Of a stretch of DNA of 62,802 nt, positions 18,807 to 28,783 are shown piece after piece. A program made the position numbers and the translations under genes. The notes below the pieces were generated by a model, which saw only the letters and a program-made list of their open reading frames with translations, ran no database searches and was not told where the DNA came from. Position 1 is the first letter of the stretch. Each line of letters opens with the position of its first letter. This stretch comes from an uncultured Verrucomicrobiota bacterium (GTDB lineage Bacteria; Verrucomicrobiota; Verrucomicrobiia; Verrucomicrobiales; DEV007). Location: positions 1-62,802 of the forward strand of contig CACIUL010000011.1 in assembly GCA_902589825.1 (NCBI GenBank), in the 5' to 3' direction.

Positions 18807-20498
18807 TTGTATTCCGCCAAAGAAGACTACCTCATTGAGATCCTTTCCGAGGCTGAGCTATTCACCGTGGAAGAGGTGGAGGCTGCGCGCGGTCAGCGAC
18901 AGGGAAACGAGTCCGTGGTCGAGACCCTCATTCGCACGGGGGTCGTGAAGGAGATGGACGTTGCCCGGGTCTGTTCAATTAATGCCGCCCTTGAATTTGT
19001 CGACCTTACCCATTTCACTCCTCCGGAGGAGATCGTTTCGCTGGTCAGCCTTGAAGATGCAAGGCGGTACCGGATCGTGCCGATCGGATTTGACGAGAAC
19101 CGCCTGCAGGTGGCCGTCAGTGACCCCTTTGACTTTGAGACGCTCGACAGCCTTAACCATGTCCTTAATTTCGATGTTGATGCCCGCTGTGCATCACCGG
19201 ACCAGGTAAGTGATGCCATTGGCCGATGGTATGAGGAGGCCATTGGTGGCGGGGATGGTGTGGATGACATGATCGTCGTGTCCGAGAACGCGGGTGGCGG
19301 TCAATCCGGTCAAGTAGATGCCAATGATGCACCGATCATCAAGCTGGTTGGACAGATATTAAGGGAGTCATTTACCGCGGGTGCCTCGGATATCCATATT
19401 GAGCCCCTGGAGAAATCCGTTCGTGTTCGTTACCGTATTGATGGTGTCCTTCATGATGTGGCCAGTCACCCGCGCAATCTTTTAACGGCCATTATTGCGC
19501 GCATTAAAATTATGACCGGGGCAATGAGTATTGCCGAGAAACGTCTGCCGCAGGACGCTCGCATTCAGTTAAAGCTCGGCGAGAAGGACGTGGACCTGCG
19601 GGTCTCCACAATACCCACCAACCATGGTGAGTCGGTGGTGATGCGGATCCTTGACAAGGAGGCACTCAAGCTTGGCCTGCCGCAGCTTGGCTTTTTGAGC
19701 GATGACCAGCATACCTTTGAGAACCTGATTTCATTGCCGGATGGGATTCTCCTTGTGACCGGTCCGACCGGGTCCGGGAAGACTACAACCCTTTATGCCT
19801 GCCTGAACTACATCAACAAGCCGGACCGCAAGATCATTACCGTTGAGGATCCAGTTGAATACCAGATGTCCGGCATTAACCAGGTGATGGTTAAGGAGGA
19901 GGTCGGCATGAGCTTCGCTGCCGCTTTGCGCTCTATCCTGCGCCAGGCACCCAATATCATCATGATTGGTGAGATCAGGGACCTGGAAACTGCATCCATT
20001 GCCATTAATGCGTCCCTTACCGGTCACCTGGTTTTCTCGACCCTTCACACCAATGATGCCCCAAGTGCCGTGGCCCGTCTGGCGGATATCGGGGTGAAGC
20101 GCTTCCTGATCGCCTCGGCTGTCCGGGCCATTATCGCCCAGCGCTTGATCCGCAAGCTTTGCGGTGAGTGCAAGACTTCCGGTGAGCTGGCCGAGCGGGA
20201 AATGAGGACACTGAATATTGATGCTGCCCAGATGGCGGACTCATCAATCATGAAGCCGGAAGGTTGCGTGAAGTGCCGGGCGACGGGCTACAAGGGCAGG
20301 GCGGGTATCTTTGAGATTTTCCAGATCGATGATGAGGTGCGCCACATGGTCAATGAAAACCTTTCGACCCCGCAGCTGCGCCGGCAGGCCCGCGAGCTGG
20401 GCATGCGCACCCTGCGTGAGGATGGTATCCGCAAGGTGCTTAACGGGATGACCTCAGCACAGGAAATCATCCATGTAACCATGTCGGATGCCAGTTAA
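18807..20498 (+). CDS. gspE: PilB/GspE-type secretion or pilus ATPase (first copy)
   Basis: This 563-residue protein starts with TTG; an in-frame TGA at 18798 excludes any earlier start. It has an N-terminal MshEN-like domain (VVETLIRTGVVKEMDVARV ... DLTHFTPPEEIV). The ATPase core follows: DIHIEPLEKSVRVRYRIDG, Walker A GPTGSGKTT, Asp box, Walker B MIGEIRDLETA, and His box GHLVFSTLHTNDA. A C-terminal zinc motif has CGEC and CVKC pairs. It powers assembly of type IV pili or type II secretion pseudopili at the inner membrane. A second homologue follows after 33 bp, then gspF and a pseudopilin. Confidence 0.95.
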   Translation: MYSAKEDYLIEILSEAELFTVEEVEAARGQRQGNESVVETLIRTGVVKEMDVARVCSINAALEFVDLTHFTPPEEIVSLVSLEDARRYRIVPIGFDENRLQVAVSDPFDFETLDSLNHVLNFDVDARCASPDQVSDAIGRWYEEAIGGGDGVDDMIVVSENAGGGQSGQVDANDAPIIKLVGQILRESFTAGASDIHIEPLEKSVRVRYRIDGVLHDVASHPRNLLTAIIARIKIMTGAMSIAEKRLPQDARIQLKLGEKDVDLRVSTIPTNHGESVVMRILDKEALKLGLPQLGFLSDDQHTFENLISLPDGILLVTGPTGSGKTTTLYACLNYINKPDRKIITVEDPVEYQMSGINQVMVKEEVGMSFAAALRSILRQAPNIIMIGEIRDLETASIAINASLTGHLVFSTLHTNDAPSAVARLADIGVKRFLIASAVRAIIAQRLIRKLCGECKTSGELAEREMRTLNIDAAQMADSSIMKPEGCVKCRATGYKGRAGIFEIFQIDDEVRHMVNENLSTPQLRRQARELGMRTLREDGIRKVLNGMTSAQEIIHVTMSDAS

Positions 20499-20531
20499 AC
20501 CGAGATAAAATAACCTGCCCCGCATAACATC

Positions 20532-22199
20532 ATGACTCCCGGATCCGTTATCGATCTGCTTAAATTGCGAGGCTATCTTTCCGAGGCGCAAGCTGAGGAG
20601 ATTGATGAGCAGCTGAAGAGCTCCAGCAAGGATATTGTACAGTTTATTGCTGATTACGGGATAATGAGCCGTGAACAGGTCTTTGGTCTCATTGCCGAGG
20701 ATCTGGGAACACAATATTTTGACCTCAAGGGATTCACACCGCCCCCTGAGCTTGTATCCGCTATTCCCACTGGAACCGCCCGCCTCTATCAGGCCGTGCC
20801 CGTCAGTTATGACGGTGCCGTTTTGACCGTGGCGCTTGCCGACCCGCTCAACCCGCAGATCGGAGAGGATCTCAGGTTTGCCCTTGGAAGGGAGATTGCC
20901 TTCTGTGTTGCTGATACTGCGCAGATACTCGATTTCATTGAGAGGGTTTACACAGCCGGTGAAGGGGCCGGGGCAATGGATGACATCCTCTCCCAGTTAA
21001 AGGCGGTGGCCCTGAGCGATGACGATGCTGATTCTGAGGCGAATTCCGCGCCCATTGTCCGTTACGTTGATCTGGTGCTTGAGCAGGCCATGCGGGAGCA
21101 GGCCTCGGATATCCACTTTGAGCCCTTTGAGGATGACTTCAAGATCCGCTACCGGGTCGATGGAGCCCTGTATGAGATGGCGCCACCTCCTCTTCACCTT
21201 TCCAACACGATTATTTCCCGCATCAAGGTGATGTCCAACCTCAATATCGCGGAGCGTCGCATTCCGCAGGACGGGCGCATCGTGATGTCATTGGCAGGGC
21301 GTGATGTTGACTTCAGGGTGTCCACGCTGCCGACGACATTTGGCGAGAGCGTGGTGCTGCGTGTGCTGGACCGGGCCTCGGTCAGCCTTGATCTGGATAA
21401 CCTGAGCCTGCCTGCCCCCATCTATGACTACATTGAGGATACTATCGTTAAGCCCAACGGTATCTTCATTGTCACCGGGCCTACTGGAGCGGGCAAGACG
21501 ACAACACTGTATGCCTGCCTGCGCAGGATCAATACCATCGACAGCAAGCTCTTGACTGCAGAGGATCCTGTTGAATATGACGTTGAGGGGATTATCCAGG
21601 TGCCGGTCAATGATGGCATCGGGCTGACATTCTCGCGGATACTCCGCGCGTTCCTGCGCCAGGATCCTGACCGTATCCTTGTCGGGGAGATGCGGGATGT
21701 GGAAACCGCCCAGATTGCCATCCAGGCCTCCCTTACCGGCCACCTTGTTTTCTCGACTTTGCACACCAATGACGCACCTGGCGGGGTGACGCGCCTTGTG
21801 GATATGGGTTGCGAACCGTTCCTGGTGGCGGCTTCCCTTGAGGGGATTCTCGGTCAGCGCCTTTTAAGGACGATTTGTGATGACTGCCGGCAACCTTACA
21901 GCCCCAGTGCCGCACTCCTTGGTGAACTCGGACTGAGTGCCGAGGATATTGGGGACAAGGAGTTCTTCACTGGCGGAGGATGTGAGAGTTGCGGCAATTC
22001 AGGATACAAGGGCAGGCAGGGCCTTTTTGAATTGCTGGATATCAGTGACCCTATTGCCGAGATGATCACTGAGCGTGCTCCCACTGTTGTTTTGCGCCAG
22101 AAAGCAATCGAGCTTGGTATGAGCACCTTGCGCGATGATGGATTGCGCAATATCTACAATGGAAAAACGACCATTGAGGAAGTTCTTAAATACACCTAG
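20532..22199 (+). CDS. gspE: PilB/GspE-type secretion or pilus ATPase (second copy)
   Basis: This 555-residue paralogue of the preceding gene has the same layout. An N-terminal MshEN-like domain has the LLKLRGYLSEAQAEEIDEQL segment. DIHFEPFEDDFKIRYRVDG, Walker A GPTGAGKTT, Walker B LVGEMRDVETA, GHLVFSTLHTNDA and a CDDC/CESC zinc motif follow. Both copies keep all catalytic motifs, so neither looks inactive. One may drive extension and the other a specialised pilus or secretion apparatus; a PilT-like retraction role is unlikely because the MshEN domain and zinc site are PilB/GspE features. No Shine-Dalgarno precedes the ATG. Confidence 0.94.
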   Translation: MTPGSVIDLLKLRGYLSEAQAEEIDEQLKSSSKDIVQFIADYGIMSREQVFGLIAEDLGTQYFDLKGFTPPPELVSAIPTGTARLYQAVPVSYDGAVLTVALADPLNPQIGEDLRFALGREIAFCVADTAQILDFIERVYTAGEGAGAMDDILSQLKAVALSDDDADSEANSAPIVRYVDLVLEQAMREQASDIHFEPFEDDFKIRYRVDGALYEMAPPPLHLSNTIISRIKVMSNLNIAERRIPQDGRIVMSLAGRDVDFRVSTLPTTFGESVVLRVLDRASVSLDLDNLSLPAPIYDYIEDTIVKPNGIFIVTGPTGAGKTTTLYACLRRINTIDSKLLTAEDPVEYDVEGIIQVPVNDGIGLTFSRILRAFLRQDPDRILVGEMRDVETAQIAIQASLTGHLVFSTLHTNDAPGGVTRLVDMGCEPFLVAASLEGILGQRLLRTICDDCRQPYSPSAALLGELGLSAEDIGDKEFFTGGGCESCGNSGYKGRQGLFELLDISDPIAEMITERAPTVVLRQKAIELGMSTLRDDGLRNIYNGKTTIEEVLKYT

Positions 22200-22310
22200 T
22201 GTTCCTCTCTTTTTTACTCCTCAAAGGGGCAATCTTCAATTGCCAGCAACCCCACAACCTGCCTAAACTCCTTACAACCCCAACTTTTACGGTTTCCAAT
22301 CCCAATTACC

Positions 22311-23582
22311 ATGCCTGTTTTTAACTATATTGCGGTCGACGCCAAGGGCGAAGAAATATCCGGTTCGCTGGATGCCGGTTCAGAGGCTGAGGCTATAGCT
22401 CAATTGCGCCAGGGCGGAGTTTATCCAACGGCAATCGTCCAGGAGGGTAAGGGGAAGCTCAATGTCAAGAAGAGTAAGCGCAAGGGGCGCTCGCGGAGCA
22501 AGGCCAAGGAGAGGTCATTATTTTCCTCAGGGAAAATAAAGGGCAAGGTGCTGATGATTTTCACCCGACAGCTGGCAACCCTTATTGACTCGGGACTCCC
22601 GCTTCTGCGGGGGCTTACCGTGCTTGGTAAGCAGGAACCCAACCCAGTACTCAAGAAGACGATCAACAGCCTTGCTGATTCCGTGCAGACAGGAAGCACA
22701 TTTTCCGAGAGCCTTGCCCAGCACCCGAAGATCTTCAATAAGCTCTACGTGAACATGGTGAAGGCCGGTGAGCTTGGTGGTGTGCTTGAACTGGTCCTGA
22801 TCCGCCTTGCAGAGTATTCGGAGAAGGCCCAGAAACTGAAGAACAAGATCATTGCCGCCATGGTCTATCCGGTGATCGTCATGCTGATTGCATCAGCGAT
22901 CATGGTTTTCCTCCTGACGGTGATCGTGCCGAAGTTTGAACAGATCTTCGCGGACATGCTCGGGTCCAAGGATGCCCTGCCTCCATTAACGAAGTTTGTG
23001 ATTAATCTCAGTGAGAGCCTCCAGCAACAGATCGTCCCAATTGGCATCGGGCTGTTTGTGTTTGTGGTGCTCTTTAAGTTAGCTGCTTCCACAGTCGGCG
23101 GGCGACGCGTCATTGACCAGATCAAGCTGAAGATGCCCCTGTTCGGTTCCGTGCAACGGAAAAGCGCCATTGCCCGGTTCAGCAGGACGCTGGGAACACT
23201 GGTGACCAGTGGTGTGCCGATTCTCCAGGCCCTTAACATTACAAGGGATACAGCCGGCAATGCGGTGATTTCCAATGCGATCCAAAATGTGCATGATGCG
23301 GTGAAGGAAGGGGAGTCCATCGTGAATCCCCTGGAGGCCAGCAGGGTGTTTCCGCCGATGGTGATCAGCATGGTTGATGTGGGCGAGGAGACCGGTCAGT
23401 TGCCCGAGATGCTGCTCAAAGTGGCAGACGTTTATGATGATGAGGTGGATAATGCGGTGTCAGCACTGACTTCCATGCTCGAACCGCTGATGATTGTGAT
23501 CCTGGCCGTGGTGGTCGGGGTGATCGTCATGGCGCTATTCCTTCCCATGGTTGAGATTATCAAGGGAGTGGCAAACCAGTAA
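22311..23582 (+). CDS. gspF: GspF/PilC-type inner-membrane platform protein
   Basis: This 423-residue protein begins MPVFNYIAVDAKGEEISGSL, a standard GspF/PilC start. It has two cytoplasmic T2SSF domains (FTRQLATLIDSGLPLLRGL and FSRTLGTLVTSGVPILQAL), each followed by hydrophobic segments (VIVMLIASAIMVFLLTVIVP; IGLFVFVVLFKLA; MIVILAVVVGVIVMALFLP), giving the usual three membrane helices. It forms the inner-membrane platform that the GspE/PilB ATPase acts on. It lies 111 bp after the second ATPase and 72 bp before the pseudopilin. Confidence 0.95.
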   Translation: MPVFNYIAVDAKGEEISGSLDAGSEAEAIAQLRQGGVYPTAIVQEGKGKLNVKKSKRKGRSRSKAKERSLFSSGKIKGKVLMIFTRQLATLIDSGLPLLRGLTVLGKQEPNPVLKKTINSLADSVQTGSTFSESLAQHPKIFNKLYVNMVKAGELGGVLELVLIRLAEYSEKAQKLKNKIIAAMVYPVIVMLIASAIMVFLLTVIVPKFEQIFADMLGSKDALPPLTKFVINLSESLQQQIVPIGIGLFVFVVLFKLAASTVGGRRVIDQIKLKMPLFGSVQRKSAIARFSRTLGTLVTSGVPILQALNITRDTAGNAVISNAIQNVHDAVKEGESIVNPLEASRVFPPMVISMVDVGEETGQLPEMLLKVADVYDDEVDNAVSALTSMLEPLMIVILAVVVGVIVMALFLPMVEIIKGVANQ

Positions 23583-23654
23583 TGAGCAACAGGGCGCAAG
23601 TTCATTACTTGCACCGTCTGCAAGGCCGCTTCATATTGCATAAACCCCCCGAAT

Positions 23655-24221
23655 ATGATGAACCCTACCGATAGAAAACGGGGCAGGGCACACAGTCCCG
23701 CCTTCACATTGATTGAGTTGCTGACGGTTATCTCAATCCTTGCCATTTTAATGGCACTGACCATTGCCGGAATCAGTTTTGCCCAGAACAAGGCGGCTGA
23801 GGAAAAAACCCGTGCAGGACTGGAAGTGATCAAGGCCGGCCTCACCAAGTATTACAACGAGTGGGGGGAGTATCCTGTGCCCGTTGATAACAGCGGCGAT
23901 GGCAGGGAAGGGGCAATTGCCCTTTACCAGGCACTAAGTGACGATGGGGATAATGAACTGGTAGGCGGAGATGGAATTGCATCTGATGGTAGGGAAGGCA
24001 GCGGAAAGCTCGTGGACCTCGTTTCCCAGGGGCTTGTTGCCGATGAGGGGGGCAGTGGCTGGTTCTTAATAGACGGGTTTGGCAATCCTTATTACTACCG
24101 CGTGTATGACAAGGCTCAGGATGACCAGTTTCGCAACAAGGGATCCTATGACCTTTGGTCATACGGCGATGACAAGGAGAAGAAGGAAGAGAACGAGGCG
24201 AAGTGGATTAAGAACTGGTAG
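23655..24221 (+). CDS. gspG: GspG-like type II pseudopilin with Ala at the -1 cleavage position
   Basis: This 188-residue protein has a basic leader and the type III signal SPA|FTLIELLTVISILAILMAL, with Phe at +1 and Glu at +5. Residue -1 is Ala rather than the usual Gly. The helical stem (FAQNKAAEEKTRAGLEVIKAGLTKYYNEWGEYPVP) and the GFGNPYYYRV turn near the C-terminus match major pseudopilins (GspG family). It should be processed by a prepilin peptidase, which is not in this window. Minor pseudopilins and the secretin are also absent here. Two adjacent ATGs could serve as the start. Confidence 0.85.
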   Translation: MMNPTDRKRGRAHSPAFTLIELLTVISILAILMALTIAGISFAQNKAAEEKTRAGLEVIKAGLTKYYNEWGEYPVPVDNSGDGREGAIALYQALSDDGDNELVGGDGIASDGREGSGKLVDLVSQGLVADEGGSGWFLIDGFGNPYYYRVYDKAQDDQFRNKGSYDLWSYGDDKEKKEENEAKWIKNW

Positions 24222-24492
24222 CGGGGCTGCCCTGGATCAGGTCCTGACTGCTGTTTTTGCATCCGGTTGTCACGGGGAATTGGGCTGATATCGTTTTTAT
24301 CAGTATATTTGGATGCTGGAGCCGGCTTCCTCTGAGGTCTGTGGCTGCCTGAATGCGGTGTTGCGGGCAGAACTTAAAGAAACTTAAGAAACCCGGTCTT
24401 CGTTAAGGGTGGATTCATTTTTCTCCGCTAGGGTGAGCAGTGAAGTTTTCTTTCAGATCTTTCTAACCCCCACCCCCACTACCCCCAGTTCC

Positions 24493-27400
24493 ATGTATCG
24501 ATTTTCTTTTTTCACCCTTTCCCTGCTTGCATTCATTGTGCCGGCAGATGCGCAGTTGACCATTACGGAGTTTTTGGCGGAGAATCGCTCTGGAATCACC
24601 GATACAGACGGTGATAGCTCCGACTGGATTGAGGTAACCAGCCAGGTTGAAGAACCGCTGGGCCTTGCCGGCTGGCATCTCACCGATGACCCTGAGGACT
24701 TGACCAAGTGGAGTTTTCCCGCGGTCAGCCTACCTGCCGGGGATTCCATTGTGGTGTTTGCTTCCGGCAAGGACCGCACTGACCCCTCCGGGGAACTGCA
24801 TACAAGCTTTTCACTCAATTCCGGGGGTGAATACCTGGCCCTTGTTGCTCCTGATGGCGTGAATGTCGTGTCCGAGTTTAATTACCCGGAGCAGTTTGAG
24901 GATATTTCCTACGGGGCTTCTGCCCGTGTGCTTTCCGAGGTCGTGGTGCCTGAGAATGCGCCGGCAAAGTGGCTGGTCCCCGGGTCTGCCATCAATGGCT
25001 GGAACAGCAGGGAGTTTAACGATGCCTCGTGGACCTCCGGGACCACCGGTGTCGGCTATGACACTTCAAGTGACTACACGCCCTATATCGGCAATGACAG
25101 CTTCATCCTCTCACAGATGCGCAACGTAAACGCCTCTGTCTATATCAGGATTCCCTTCCAGGTGACAAACCCGGCCAACATTGCCTCCCTTGTCCTGAAC
25201 ATGCGCTATGACGATGGCTTCTCGGCCTGGATCAATGGCCAGCCTGTTGCCTCCTCGCGTGCTCCGGCTCTGCCCCTGTGGAACTCGCTGGCCACAAATT
25301 TCCATTCTGACTCGGTGGCTACCATCCAGGAGCAGTTCAGTGCCTCAGCGGGCATTGCCGCCCTTGTTGCCGGCGAAAACATCCTGGCCATCCAGGGCAT
25401 GAACTGGACGATTGACAGCTCGGACCTGCTGATGCTGCCTGAATTAAGTGCGCGCACGGTTGATCCGGCTGCCCCCGGCTCAAGCGGTTATCTCTCTCCA
25501 CCGACACCCGGCGAGGTGAATGGCAATGCCGTCAGCGGGTTCGTGGCCGACACGAAGTTTTCCGTGAACCGCGGTTTTTATCAGCAGCCATTTGCCGTTG
25601 CCATAACCACGGAAACCGAGGGTGCCACGATACGTTACACCACGGACGGCACATTGCCTGATGAGCAGACCGGAACCATTTACAGCCAGCCTGTCACGAT
25701 CAATTCCACGACAACACTGCGTGCTGTTGCCTACAAGGAGGGGTTCCAGTCCACCAATGTGGATACCCAGAGTTATTTCTTTGCCGCCGATGTCAAGGAC
25801 CAGTCGGACATGGACAGCGACGTGGTGGATGACCCGGCATATGCAGCAACCATTGAGGACGACTTGTCGGAAACCCTTCCTGTCTTTTCGTTGACGGTTG
25901 CCGACGCCGATTTTTTCGGGCCGGATGGCATTTACAGTAATCCCAGCCGCACGGGCAGGGGATCGGAGGTTCCCGTAGCGATGGAATTCTTCAACCCTGC
26001 CGATTCATCCGACCAGTTCCAGATCGATGCCGGTGTGCGTATCCATGGAGGCAATGCGCGCACCCACCCCAAGAAGCACCTGCGGTTTTATTTTCGCGGG
26101 GATTATGGCGAGCGCCGCCTTAAGCATCCCCTTTTTCCCGACAGCCCGGTTGAGTCCTTTGACCAGCTGCTGCTAAGGAGCGGGGGGCATGATTCCTGGT
26201 CCATTGGGGCCAGGTTCGGGCGTGATCCCCTGCGCAACATGCCGCCGCACGGGACGATCATGCGTGACCAGTTCCTGCGCAAGACCGAGCTTGAGATGGG
26301 TATTCTGACACCGCGCAGCCGCTACGTGCATGTCTACATCAATACCCGCTACTGGGGGGTCTATGACCTTCATGAGCGCGCCAATGCCGCCTTTTTTGAA
26401 TCCCACCTGGGTGGTGAGGAGGAGGAATATGACGTGCTGCACCACCCGAGCGGCACGATTGTGGATGGGAATACATCCGCATGGAATGCGGCGCGGGCCA
26501 TTGTCGCCAACGGCATCTCATCGCCTGCTGAATATGAGGCCATCAAGGAGTATATCGACCTTGAGGACTATATTGATCACCTCATCGTAAGGATTTGGTC
26601 TGGAGACTACGACTGGTGCGGGCCGCTTTATCTCAATGGGGTGGACCAGACCCATTTCCGCAGGAAAAACTGGTATGCCGGGCGCAGGAGTCGCGGCAAT
26701 CCCGGCAAGTTCCGCTTCTTTACCTGGGATGCGGAAATGTCGATGGGCCTTCACCTTGGCCGGCCCGGCAACCAGGGGATCACCAACTTTGACTTAACCG
26801 GTGTCAGTGATAGCGGCTCGGCGATGGAATTTTATGGCGCGTTGCGCGAATATCCTGATTTCAAGCTGCTCTTTGCAGACCATTTGCACCGCCACTTTTT
26901 CAATGACGGCCTGATGACGGTTACAAGCAACCAGGAGCGTATTGATGCGATGACCGATGAGTTGCGTGATGCCATGGTTGGCGAGTCGGCCCGCTGGGGT
27001 GATGAGGGCACCAGTGCCCCGACACCCTTTACCCGCGATGACACCTGGCTGCCTGAGGTTTCATGGCTGAGGAATGACTTTATCGGGGTTCGCACCAACA
27101 TCGTGCTGCAGCAGTTTCGCGACCGTGGCCTTTACCCGGATACAGCCGCTCCGGTCTTCAGCCAGCATGGAGGAGAGGTGCCACAGGGTTTCACCCTGGC
27201 GATGGCCTCAGCCGGTGCGATCATTTACTACACCACGGATGGCAGTGACCCGCGGTTGTCTGATGATGCGGCTCGTTACACCGGGCCTTTTGCCCTTGGG
27301 GAAAGTGTCTTGATGAAGGCGCGGGCATACCGGGCTGCTAGCAATGAGTGGTCAGCTCTTTCCGAGGCAACCTTCTTGGTTGGCGGACTCGCCTCCTCCT

Positions 27401-28341
27401 CAAACCTTGTGGTCAGTGAGCTTAACTATCGGCCCCGCCCCCCCTCAGGGGAGGCTGAGCTGGCCGTGGCCAACAGCCGCACGGACTTTGAGTTTATCGA
27501 GCTGAAAAACATCGGCAATGCCCCCATTGACCTGACCGGCGTGAGTTTCTCCCAGGGAATTGGCTTCAGCTTTGGCCTGGAAACCCCGCTGCGCATGCTG
27601 GCCCCCGGTGAGGAAGTGCTGATTGTTGAGGACAGTACCGCCTTGGCTGCACGCTATGGGAACGCCATCCTGGAGAGGGTTGCCGGTGAGTTTGAGGATG
27701 ACAGCAAGCTGAGTAACGATGGCGAGAACATTACCCTGCTGGCAGCCGATGGGGAGGTCATCAAGACGTTCCTCTATTCCGATGAAGTGCCGTGGCCCAG
27801 TGCGCCTGATGGAGAGGGATTTACTCTCACACTGGTTGATCCCGCAGGGAATCCCGACCATGCCCTGCCGCAAAACTGGACTGCGTCCGGGCGTATAGAC
27901 GGGGACCCGGCAGGACAGACGTCCTCGGTTGGCTATGACTACTGGGCCAGTGAGCACTTTGATCCCTCTGCCCCTGATTTTGAGCAGGTTTCCGGACCGG
28001 AAGCGGACCCGGACGGGGATGCCATGAGTAACGCCATGGAGTATGCCTTTGGGACCAGTCCCGTTGATTCATCGGAGATGCCGCAGATTGAGGTGTTGAT
28101 TATCAATACAGAAGGAGAGGATTACCTCGCCGTGCGCTTCCTTGCGCAACCCAGTGTCAATGACCTGCAGATCAGTGGTGAGGTTTCCAATGACCTTGGT
28201 TCCTGGCAGAGTGCGACAACCGTTGTCGGTGATGCCGTGAATACGGATGATGGACGGCAGTGGCTGACCCTGCGCTCCAATGACCCGGTAGAGGGTGCGG
28301 TTACCCGCCAAATCCGCCTGCGCGTCGAGATTGACCGTTAG
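24493..28341 (+). CDS. Secreted CotH-kinase-like protein with lamin-tail and chitobiase-C-like domains
   Basis: The start is set at the ATG that begins a signal peptide (MYRFSFFTLSLLAFIVPADA); the upstream 28 codons look non-coding. This gives 1282 residues. In order: a lamin-tail domain (TITEFLAENRSGITDTDGDSSDWIEV), a beta-sandwich domain (YDDGFSAWINGQPVASS), and a chitobiase/FN3-like domain (ATIRYTTDGTLPDEQTG). A CotH kinase-like domain follows (FDQLLLRSGGHD to FRFFTWDAEMSM), then a second YTTDGSDPRL domain and a second lamin-tail domain (VSELNYRPRP ... FEFIELKNIG). A Ca-binding-like DPDGDAMSNAMEYAFGTSP segment and a C-terminal beta domain end the protein. CotH proteins phosphorylate spore-coat proteins in Bacillus; the role here is unknown. 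It is a surface or exported protein. Confidence 0.88.
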   Translation: MYRFSFFTLSLLAFIVPADAQLTITEFLAENRSGITDTDGDSSDWIEVTSQVEEPLGLAGWHLTDDPEDLTKWSFPAVSLPAGDSIVVFASGKDRTDPSGELHTSFSLNSGGEYLALVAPDGVNVVSEFNYPEQFEDISYGASARVLSEVVVPENAPAKWLVPGSAINGWNSREFNDASWTSGTTGVGYDTSSDYTPYIGNDSFILSQMRNVNASVYIRIPFQVTNPANIASLVLNMRYDDGFSAWINGQPVASSRAPALPLWNSLATNFHSDSVATIQEQFSASAGIAALVAGENILAIQGMNWTIDSSDLLMLPELSARTVDPAAPGSSGYLSPPTPGEVNGNAVSGFVADTKFSVNRGFYQQPFAVAITTETEGATIRYTTDGTLPDEQTGTIYSQPVTINSTTTLRAVAYKEGFQSTNVDTQSYFFAADVKDQSDMDSDVVDDPAYAATIEDDLSETLPVFSLTVADADFFGPDGIYSNPSRTGRGSEVPVAMEFFNPADSSDQFQIDAGVRIHGGNARTHPKKHLRFYFRGDYGERRLKHPLFPDSPVESFDQLLLRSGGHDSWSIGARFGRDPLRNMPPHGTIMRDQFLRKTELEMGILTPRSRYVHVYINTRYWGVYDLHERANAAFFESHLGGEEEEYDVLHHPSGTIVDGNTSAWNAARAIVANGISSPAEYEAIKEYIDLEDYIDHLIVRIWSGDYDWCGPLYLNGVDQTHFRRKNWYAGRRSRGNPGKFRFFTWDAEMSMGLHLGRPGNQGITNFDLTGVSDSGSAMEFYGALREYPDFKLLFADHLHRHFFNDGLMTVTSNQERIDAMTDELRDAMVGESARWGDEGTSAPTPFTRDDTWLPEVSWLRNDFIGVRTNIVLQQFRDRGLYPDTAAPVFSQHGGEVPQGFTLAMASAGAIIYYTTDGSDPRLSDDAARYTGPFALGESVLMKARAYRAASNEWSALSEATFLVGGLASSSNLVVSELNYRPRPPSGEAELAVANSRTDFEFIELKNIGNAPIDLTGVSFSQGIGFSFGLETPLRMLAPGEEVLIVEDSTALAARYGNAILERVAGEFEDDSKLSNDGENITLLAADGEVIKTFLYSDEVPWPSAPDGEGFTLTLVDPAGNPDHALPQNWTASGRIDGDPAGQTSSVGYDYWASEHFDPSAPDFEQVSGPEADPDGDAMSNAMEYAFGTSPVDSSEMPQIEVLIINTEGEDYLAVRFLAQPSVNDLQISGEVSNDLGSWQSATTVVGDAVNTDDGRQWLTLRSNDPVEGAVTRQIRLRVEIDR

Positions 28342-28380
28342 GAACAAGCCAAGCCATTGCCAGTTGCGGGGTATCCCCCT

Positions 28381-28408
28381 GCCGCCTGTCGTGGGACAGG
28401 TAACCGGC
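28381..28408. terminator. Strong hairpin between the convergent CotH gene and tRNA-Leu(CAA)
   Basis: A CCTGTC/GACAGG 6 bp stem with a GTGG loop (28385-28400) is enclosed by GCCG/CGGC (28381-28384, 28405-28408). It sits 40 bp after the CotH stop and downstream of the minus-strand tRNA, where a bidirectional terminator would be useful. There is no clean U-tract on either strand, so the call is tentative. Confidence 0.4.
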
Positions 28409-28466
28409 GCATTGATTCTTTAAGCGGTCAATTGACTGCCCCTTTCCGTCCGTGATGAGGGAAAAA

Positions 28467-28549
28467 TACCGATGGTCGGACTCGAACCGACACGTCCAGA
28501 GGACAACGGATTTTGAATCCGTCGCGTCTACCAATTCCGCCACATCGGC
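28467..28549 (-). tRNA. tRNA-Leu(CAA)
   Basis: This is an 83 nt class II tRNA. The acceptor stem GCCGATG pairs with CATCGGT (one G-U), the anticodon stem is ACGGA/TCCGT with loop TTCAAAA (anticodon CAA, codon UUG), and the long variable arm and T-arm TTCGAGT are normal. The discriminator is A. The 3' CCA is not encoded, unlike the other tRNA in this window. Confidence 0.95.
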
Positions 28550-28783
28550 TTTTTCCGCATCAAGGTTCCTACTATGCCCGTTTTCCGGTGACTGGCAAGC
28601 CGACAAGAAAGCCGTTGAGGACAAAATGGAGGCTCCCGGCCGGCAGCAGTCCGGATGGGGCATAGGGACTGGGGAGGCTTACTGATGAAGACCTGCAACC
28701 ACCTGTGTGAGGCACACCGACTGAAAGTGGCCAGGCTTGTCATGATTTAGGCTTGGTTGTTGCCTTCCCCATTTGCTAGGCTT

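Noticed and set aside
22228-22244. GGCAAT/ATTGCC hairpin after the second gspE as a terminator
   Set aside because: Short stem, no T-tract, and it lies inside what is likely one operon with gspF.
24371-24392. Short direct repeat AACTTAA before the CotH gene
   Set aside because: Two AT-rich copies could occur by chance and no other sign of an operator is present.
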